Below, piece by piece: positions 56,634 to 64,000 of a DNA stretch of 64,000 nt. Source of the DNA: Fasciola hepatica (lineage: Eukaryota; Platyhelminthes; Trematoda; Plagiorchiida; Fasciolidae); assembly GCA_948099385.1 (NCBI GenBank), contig CANUEZ040000107.1, forward strand, positions 5,883,501 through 5,947,500. Reading direction: 5' to 3'. Numbering within the stretch: position 1 is the first letter of the stretch; every line of letters starts with the position of its first letter. The position numbers and the translations under genes were made by a program. The notes beneath the pieces are model-generated. The model saw only the letters and a program-made list of their open reading frames with translations. It did no database searches and was not told the DNA's origin.

Positions 56634-58790
56634 TTATGCGGGGGGGAGGGATAAATCTAAATTCGGGACGTGTGGAGTGATGCGAACGGCACGTAGAAAT
56701 ATCACGTTACATGGGATGGAGGGGTCCGCAAGAATCTTCTTGGTGAATTTTTCACTGGCTATAATGTGAAGATCGCAAACTTTGGAGATAAGAGAGCCCA
56801 TAGAAATCAAAGAGGCACGGCTGATAATGGTTGGGCCGCGGTGTAGTGCGATAAAATCTTTTTTTAGTAGACCAAGAAAGACCACGGGAGAGCATCAGAG
56901 TAAGAATGGGAGAATACACTGATGGGTAGAGGAAAGAATGACAGCTTGTGTGGAACCAAACTGCCTCAACCTGCGAATTTGAAAAGACAATCTGCGTGAT
57001 TTTTTAATACAATCAGGAATATGTGAAGACCACTGTAAATTGGTGCTGATTGTGACGCCTGAGTGTTTGACCAAATCAGCTCTGGAAATGGAGATACTGT
57101 TGATGATTGATTGATTATTGGAGTAAGAGTATTGAGAAGGTGAGAAAGTAAACTCAAAACTTGTAAAAGTGTTGAGATGTAGTCCAGAATGGGACGAAAA
57201 ATTCTGAGTATTGTATAAGTTCTCTGAAAATGAACTAAAGTCTTGTTGGTTGGAGGTAATCTGTGAGAGCACGACGTGTTTGGCATACTTAAAAGGTTGT
57301 GCAGGTGGAGCTGTGGTCAATTCGCTAATATATATGGTGAAAAGAAGAAGGGAAAGAACGACATCCCGAAGAACACCTGAGTTATTAGTCAAAGAACTCG
57401 ATAAACTTGTACCAACTCTAGTACGTGAAGTTCTGTTCGAAAAGTAGTCTCTCAGCCCCTTGAGAGTAAAGAAGTTGGACAGCCAAAGTACTCTAGCCTT
57501 TAAAGAAGTAGATAAACGGGGAACCGAATCAAAAGCGAAGGAATAGTCGAGAAAAATAAATCGAACGGATTTCACGGAACGATTTAAGTTGTTTGAAATG
57601 AAATAGCAAACTGAAGCGACTGCATCCAGAGTGCATCTGGTGGGTTGGTACTCAAAAAGGTAGAGGTCATTTGGAACAGCAAGAAAGGAAAGCAATCGAC
57701 TTGGGATGGCACACTCGGTCAAATTGAGCGCAGAAGAATTGATGACGATGGGACGGAAGCGTTTTGACAAAACGTTGGACTTGCAGTGTTTGGCAGTGGG
57801 CACTACTGTCACGGCTTTCCAGGAGGCAGGAATGGCTCCAGCATCAACAGATTTGTTGATGAGAGAAGTTATGATTCCGAATAGCTGAGGTCCTCAAAAT
57901 TTGAGAACTGTGGAGGGTAAACCGTCTGAATCCACAGCAGAAGCTGATTTTGAGGTCCGAAGAAACTTGAAGGCTTCTTCTGAGGAAAATGGTTCTATAT
58001 CTAAGGGAATTGAAGGAGAATTAGACGGTAGGGTATCCGATGAAGGATGAATAAACACGGCATTCGGGCTGTCGGCATATATATAGTAGTTTTTATCGGG
58101 CCCGTTGTCCACATAGATTCCTTGTCAGAGAAGTTTGCTATTGGTGTTGCAAAAGAACTGGTTGGCAAACTTGTTCAATCGTCGTACCTCTTGTTTGATC
58201 AGGATCGAATGTCGTATCGCCGAAGCCTGGTCGTGTTGTTTATAGGGACGTTCTTTTCGCCTTCTCATAAATCTCAGCAATGTAGAAGCTGCTCTCCCGT
58301 TGTTAAGGGATATAGTCTCTATGATTAAGATCATCAACAACAAAACACAAACAGTCAGACAGTAATGGAATCAGGACGTGTATGAAAGCTTCAAAGAACA
58401 GGTCAATGTCCCTCTGCAATCAAAAAGAAGCTATGTGCAAGTTGCTGATCATAGTGCCTTGAAAAAGCGTGAATTTATGGTGACATTCCACAACCACGCA
58501 GTCAACACTATTACAGGAGAAAGTTAAAATAACTTCAGACTTGCCAGACCACTCGGGATTGATGTAAGTAATCATACCACCACCTCTCTTCTTCTTCCAC
58601 TGTTTTCTATCTTGACGAAAACACTGAAAGGCCTCAGGGAGAACGAGTTCGTCATCAGTACTTTCATTTAATCAGGACTCTTGGATACAGATCACACAGG
58701 TGTTCGTGTTAATCCGAGAATTCATGACATTGGTTAGGAAAGACATGTTTCCAAAAAGGGATCGATTGTTAGTACTGACCAATGCGGGAA
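56634..58790 (-). mobile_element. CR1-clade non-LTR retrotransposon (dead)
   Basis: On minus, from about 58790: an endonuclease relic with ERGGGMITYINPEW and VVVECHHKF near 58590-58480. RRRKERPYKQ is at 58343-58125. DSDGLPSTVLKF is at about 57930. The long RT frame at 57812-56895 follows, and the tail is at 56885-56634. It is the same clade as the element at 24620, but a different family member. Confidence 0.85.
56895..57812 (-). pseudogene. CR1 reverse transcriptase, 305-codon remnant
   Basis: RT landmarks: RFRPIVINSSALNLTE, FEYQPTRCTLDA, FIFLDYSFAFDSVP (motif A, Asp present), SGVLRDVVLSLLLFTIYI (motif B, normally GVPQGSVLGPLLF) and FKYAKHVVLS (motif C). Here YADD reads YAKH, so both catalytic aspartates of motif C are lost. 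The C-terminal part LGVTI-like (HSGVTISTNLQWSSHI) and the KKSRRLSFQIRRL tail are recognisable. It is the longest surviving RT frame in the window, but catalytically dead. Confidence 0.85.
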
Positions 58791-58814
58791 CCTTCATCTT
58801 GATGATGTGCAACT

Positions 58815-59010
58815 AAGAGCAGTCTGCCAACCGGCTCGCACCACTGATAACGACACCTGGTCATATCCTCCAATGTATCTAACCATAGAGTGCGAGATCT
58901 CTTGGACCCCGCCCAGGAAGTCAAACATGATCTACAAGGCCAAGTCCACTGGTGAGGCCTCTCATACGTTCCTTCCACGTCATGGATTGACCACTTCTGT
59001 CTCAGTGGAT
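58815..59010 (-). mobile_element. RTE tail relic
   Basis: Read on minus: SMTWKERMRGLTSGLGLVDHV (split SMTWKERMRG, LTSGLGLV), then GRGPRDLAL and HWRI-like TLEDMTR. This is the conserved end of RTE proteins (TWQ/K-R-M...SGLG..GRVRLPGWGPRDP..WLETLEDMA). Confidence 0.62.
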
Positions 59011-59341
59011 TGCTTCAGATTAACAATCAGATCAGTACACCTTAAATAATACAGCCGGCTCGCTGAGTCTGTGAGTCATAGATATGCCATGTGTAAACGA
59101 AATGACGACCTGTCAACCATGTTAAGAACCCATTGCTCCTGGATTGTAAATTCTGAAAGTATCACAAATCAAGAGAAGAAAAGACTCGATAGCATTCAAA
59201 GAAGCCGTTGTAGCAAGTCCCTGAATTCAGGTAATAAATTTGACTCTGTGATGATCTGGATTTTTTCCTGTACATGTAAGATGCAAAATCGGTCACTGTT
59301 TGAACAGTGCCTAAGTTTGGCAGGATCTTTCGATTTTTTAA

Positions 59342-59353
59342 GGGGGGGGGGGA
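59342..59353. repeat. Poly-G run
   Basis: A homopolymer of about 12 G. A second G-rich run with a TG start is at 60780-60810. Confidence 0.85.
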
Positions 59354-61057
59354 GTGAAATAATAGTAGTATGACCAACCAACAAAGGCGCTGTGGATTAC
59401 GACTCATGATGTGCTCGGTGGTACTGCTAGAAGAACTGCCTTCCATGGTCGAACTCGGGTTCGTCTCACCAGACAGGGCAAAACTACTATGAACTCAAAA
59501 CATAATTTACATGTATTAAATCACGCAAGTGACCTGACCTTTTGAATCGTGCCGGTAGATAAATGACCGCAACGCAGCATGAAATCCTTGGACCTGTTTA
59601 CCATTGCACCAAACCAGATTGGTAATTCAATTGACAGACAATTCAGGACATATCGAATGACTTTGGAAATCAAGGTTCAGTATTTAATTGGTTGCAAAGT
59701 AAGACTTTTCTCGTCATTGTTTGTTCCACATGGACTGATAGGGCTGATATGCGAGTCCGGATAGATTCGAAAAGCAATAGACTCTCCTCTAGGTCATCAT
59801 CGAAAGCTGCCTATGGTTTGCTGTATTTGGAATAACTTTGACTAAATGCTAAGTACTTCACTATCTACAGTGTCATGCTTAGATACAAAGGATTTGTGGT
59901 TCAAATCTGTCCCAATATGAGTAAAACGGTATGGTTCCACCTCATTTTCTTTTAGGCCTACCTGGGAGACCACGGTGAACATGAATGAACCGTTCCGCTA
60001 CGTGTCAAGTTCACGAATTGAAAGGTATGCTGTTTTGTCTGACGAGAAGAAATTCCAAAGAAGATTATCTGCACCGCACAATGTTTGTATCATATTGTCC
60101 AGTCAGCTACTCAAATCTTCGATATCCATTACCTTTCAGTGTATATGACACTGAGTAGATTCCGATAAAGATGAATGAATTTCTTCTCTCGTAGAATCGA
60201 TTCCGCTGATTGTAGTAGAACTACAATTTGGCAAGGCTACACGAACTTGTGTAGCACATTTTATTGTCTTTACAACATGAAATGAAGGACAACTGGTTTC
60301 TGTGGATGACTTACAAACCGTGATGAAGTGTGTACTTTCTTCGAATAAAAAAGCATTCTTTTTAATCAGCGAATTTCCGCTGTTTTCACTCCTACCTGTA
60401 AGCATTTGCTTATCACTTGTGATGTTATGCAGATCCAGAAATCCACAACTGTTGCATTCCCGGTTAACCGAAGGAAGACTCCGAAGTTTCAAAAAATAAA
60501 ATTTACCATGGCCTTTGCGGAGGCGTGTTTTCTTCAATACTGTTGCGTGTCAAAATACTTGATGAACTGAGAACGAAGCTGATTGAATGTAACAAAGTGA
60601 CTGTACCTAATCACGCTTCATCACTACTCTTGTTACCCTACATTGGTTCAGTTTACATTTCAACCAAAGCTTCACTCCTGATGATCCGCTTAATAACAAT
60701 AGCAATACGAAAAGAAAAAAACAACTAATTAAAACATTCTATGGTTTGGTTTGTCGCTCGTACCCCTTCCGATCACCGTGTGTGTGGGGGGGGGGGAGGG
60801 AGAGGGAGGTGGTAAGTAAATAGTTCCAGGACTGCTGTAATGTAGTTGAGTGATGAATTAGTCCGGATTTGGACCTTCCGGATTGATGAAAATCCCTAGT
60901 TCACTAAGTATGAAAGGAATATGAGGGGTTTACATGGATTATGGGAGAATTTTATTCCCTTGTTTTTTCAGATATAAAACAAAGCGACGAAAAAATGGAT
61001 AAGCCACACCGTAATACTTTCATTGCGAAGGACTCGGCGTTGTCCGTAGAAATAATT
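59354..61057. other. Stretch without a recognised gene
   Basis: The longest frame is 60136-60537 on minus (133 codons). It has a basic N-terminus, several cysteines and a donor-like acag|gtagga inside it. I do not recognise it and rate it a weak exon candidate. Nothing else stands out apart from the G-rich run at 60780-60810. Confidence 0.3.
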
Positions 61058-61730
61058 AGTTGACGTTTCGGTTGCCGCGGGTAACCTTTCACAAGGCAGT
61101 TTTTCAATCAATGATTCTGAGGTAGTCGTCACAAGTGGGGTTTCGAACGTACACACAAGACCTGCACGCCAAAGATTTGGCAACCAGCGCCCATCCTGCT
61201 GGCGTGAGTCGAAGCGACGGATGAGGGACATCAACTATCTGGACAGCATTAAGGTCAGTGAAGAACAATCATCCAAATTTGAACACAGAAGTCATTGGCA
61301 TTAGATTACACGATGTGTTCCGGACCATTTCGCCTTTGGTCTCATGAGAACGTTTAATTTCCCATTTATAAGTAATCACGTTGACTGCAATGTGCACTAG
61401 TGAAGATACAGTGAAATGGTCCGGAATATATTGTGCAATCGAATGCTATTGACTTTTGTGTTCAAAATTTGTGTCGGGAAAGCTATGTTTTCAGTCATCC
61501 AAATGGTCACAACTTCCATTTGACCTCAAATGACTCCCGCGATAAATGACACTTGTAGTGAGAGTCAGTGCAACTGACGCCCTATCCGTCCAACCACCGT
61601 ACATGTAAACAATGCAGATTCACGCATAAATGCACGGATTGGAACATCCGTTGGTTTGTGGTGGTCATCTTAGAATCATTGATTGAAAAACCGGCCTCGA
61701 CAAAGGTTAGCCGTGGTAACCGACATTGCA
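61058..61730. repeat. Diverged long inverted repeat (foldback)
   Basis: Outer arms: 61058-61115 (cggttgcc..gggtaacctttc and tttttcaatcaatgattct) pair with 61668-61730 (agaatcattgattgaaaaa and aaaggttagccgtggtaacc). Inner arms: 61270-61330 (aaatttgaacacagaagtca, ttccggaccatttc) pair with 61411-61471 (gaaatggtccggaa, tgacttttgtgttcaaaattt). The middle parts are poorly conserved. Confidence 0.75.
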
Positions 61731-62817
61731 ATTTTTTAAATGACAACACATGGAGCGTTGATTCTTCGATGAATTCCGAACTTCGTTCGGCCCTTGAACA
61801 CTATGAAATATTTATGAAACATCCTGGTGAGCAAACCGGGGAACAATCAGAAGAACACGAATGATATTGCCTGTAGCTCGAAGCTTCAATTATCTTCTGC
61901 TGCTGCATTCGACTCTACCGAAGCTAGTGTACAACAAAGAAAGACGATCCTTCAGAGGTTCCACTAAGCTCTATAGAAGAAACGGTAAACAAAATTATCT
62001 AACATGGCACTCTCAGCCAATCACACGGGGTAGGAACTGTTTCACATACCAACATGGTTGACTAAAACCAGTGTCCAGGGATGTGTGTGTTTTGATCAGT
62101 TTTGCAAGTGCATGTTTCTGCACCAATGGTCTCAAATGAAAAGCGTTTTAAGGTGACATGCTAATATCTGTTTTCCGATCACCATTGTGTGGAAGTACGA
62201 AACGAATGTTTGGTAATTTTTGTGCACTCACAAAAAGATAGCTTTTATAACCTTTCTTTCCTACCTTCTACTCAATCCCAACTTTCCAGAATTCAACCTT
62301 TGCAACCACCAACATATTTTCACCTACTATTACCAGGAATTTGGGTTGAATAAAATACCCCCTATTCCGATTGTGTTCCACTGATCGAGCTGCAGGAATG
62401 CACATCTAATTGGTCACACATTTTACATCTTTTCTCCCAGTCTCTTTACTTTGTCATTTTTATCCACTCTTGGAAGTTCGCAAGCAGGCATGTAAGTAAG
62501 TACGCAAATTAGAGTTACAAGCCTGTGAAAACGCAAGCCAATCGTACAATTGTATCGGACCACGCAAGATCATCTGACACATGAAAATGTGACGGTTCAG
62601 TACAGTCTGGGTTCGAACTTGACTAGTGTCACTCCTGTAAGAGTGTGTACGTGCATGCGCTGTGTGTGGGATATGGGTCAGTGGTCAGTGTGGGCGTGCG
62701 ACAGAGACTATCTGACTGCGCATGTGACTACTTAAACCGAACACATCACCTCTCCATTCCCGAAACGCGAACTCCATGGCGCACGGTGGAGTGATGTAGT
62801 TATTATGGTAAACTCAG
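61731..62817. other. Stretch without a recognised gene
   Basis: It is AT-rich with short frames only. No transposon protein was recognised. Confidence 0.35.
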
Positions 62818-63240
62818 ACTTTCCGTCAGTAGGGGTAGTAGCAGCATTATTACCAGTAATTTTAGTACCAGCATTAGTAGTAATAGCAGAGGTAGTAGTA
62901 ATAGTAGTAGTATTAGTAGTTTTATTATTATCACTAGTAACCGTAGTATTAGCAGTAGTAGTGGTCTTAGTAGTATTAGCATTATTAGTAGTAGTTGTTG
63001 TCGCAGTATTAGTATTAGTAGCAATAATATTAGTAGTAGTAATAGTACTAGTAGTAGTAGTAGTGGTAGTGGCAGTAGTAGCATTAGTATTATTATTATT
63101 GTTGTGAGTAGTAGTATTAGCGGTGGTAGTAGTGGTAATAAACCGTAGTAGTAGTAGTATTAGTGATAGTTTTAGTATTAGTAACAGTGGTAGTAGTAAT
63201 AGCAATAGTAGTAGTATTAGTAGTACTAGTAGTAGTGACA
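62818..63240. repeat. AGT/TAG-type imperfect trinucleotide tract
   Basis: About 420 bp of AGT, AGC, AGA and ATT triplets in phase, with frequent ATT and GCA variants. It keeps long open frames on both strands (Val-rich on plus; Leu- and Thr-rich on minus), which are composition artefacts. A degenerate continuation runs to about 63420. Confidence 0.9.
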
Positions 63241-63429
63241 GTCGTATTGTTTGTGAATCCAAAATAATTGTAATAGGTGAGTGACCGGAACAGCAGTAGT
63301 CGCAGAAGTTGCAGAAGTATTAGTCATATTGGTAGTGGATCGTGGAGTAACCGTGATCACGGTGTAAGCAGGCATGTCAGATCGGTAGTAGCAGCTGTCC
63401 CAGCAGCAGTCGTGGTAGTAAAATTGATA

Positions 63430-64000
63430 GCACACAAGATGGAAAGTAGTGACTAAGTAATTATCTGCACACAAGACACGTGGGTGAGAACGAGAGGAGA
63501 GTTCGGTTCGAACCTGAACGTTAAGCCGGAAAAACAAGTCATCAACGAAAAATATGTAGGGACGAAAATACGGAAATACACCCTCAAAGTAGACCTATTT
63601 AATCGGGAAACGAATTCATTCTCGTGCACCAACAAACGAATAACGGTGGAATTAACGAAATCTGTAATAAAAGGTTAATATTTGTAGAATTTTTCCACAA
63701 AGTATCCGGATTTACGAAGCCATCAACAATGATTTAAGCTTCTCGTACGCATTGAATGCTTCACTGTGCTAGTCCGAGGCCTCAAACACAAAATGCTGTG
63801 TACGCTGGTCCCGCCAAAACATAGGACGCACGGAATTCGTTTATTATTACGTAAGTACTCGAGCAAGAAAATGAGCGCAACGTTTACCGCAAGCGTAAGC
63901 AGTACATTTAGTTGCGTGCGATCAAGCAGGACCGCTCAGTGGACAACGAATCAACAAACAACGGTGACTCAGTGCAAGAGTCCCATTGGTTGAAGCAGAC
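63430..64000. other. Window end without a recognised gene
   Basis: Short opposing frames only (63484-63678 plus, 63453-63635 minus over the same bases). No known family was recognised. Confidence 0.3.

Noticed and set aside
62732..63262. 176-codon frame rich in Leu and Thr
   Set aside because: It is produced by the AGT-type triplet tract. Other frames and the opposite strand are open too.
1..64000. CRISPR arrays, rRNA genes, canonical tRNA genes, viral or toxin genes
   Set aside because: None was seen. The repeated material is explained by retroelements, foldbacks and microsatellites.

Overview
This window is eukaryotic, transposon-saturated genomic DNA, most consistent with a parasitic flatworm and probably a digenean trematode outside the schistosomes. 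That placement is an inference from the mix of RTE-, CR1- and Penelope-type retroelements, the moderate base composition, short conserved exons in long introns, and the style of the RTE proteins. No bacterial-type operon, rRNA, CRISPR array or clear tRNA gene was seen.

The only host gene I can identify with confidence is mitochondrial cysteine desulfurase NFS1, plus strand. Its last three coding exons are at 672-859, 36520-36693 and 40777-40840. All splice phases agree, all boundaries are GT/AG, and the reading frame ends with the family's C-terminal Ser-Gln-His and a stop. The first intron is therefore about 35.7 kb (860-36519) and the second about 4.1 kb (36694-40776). Nearly everything in the first 40 kb is intronic transposon sequence, and the split falls two codons before the catalytic cysteine.

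Layout of the large intron. (i) 2036-22060: three nearly full-length but dead RTE retrotransposons (A 2036-5864, B 7076-10905, C 14831-18653), an inverted 5'-truncated copy (D 18893-20071) and a 201-bp 3' fragment. They sit in a partly tandem array of a roughly 2.5-kb unit. Several insertions have a matching unoccupied site in another unit, so the order of events can be read. (ii) 22950-24050: a pogo/Tigger-like DNA transposase relic. (iii) 24620-34034: a CR1-clade element and a nearly perfect 2.5-kb inverted duplication (25625-28161 and 31497-34034) around a 3.3-kb loop. The loop holds a (TG)n tract and a mariner-like transposase relic. (iv) 34250-36020: a decayed RTE relic of a second type. 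The second NFS1 intron carries two more reverse-strand RTE relics.

Downstream of NFS1 (40841-64000) I recognise no host gene. The region holds a long-armed foldback (43433-43785) abutting a decayed RTE element (43787-47770), a small palindrome (49040-49209), and a Penelope-like element (about 50706-53104) inserted into one arm of an inverted duplication whose other arm (55408-56062) keeps the empty site. It also holds a CR1 element (56634-58790, minus), an RTE tail, a diverged long inverted repeat (61058-61730) and a 420-bp AGT-type trinucleotide tract (62818-63240).

All transposon reading frames examined are broken by frameshifts, stops or catalytic-site changes. The informative content is the architecture: shared flanks, empty sites, target duplications, conversion-like identical patches and inverted duplications.
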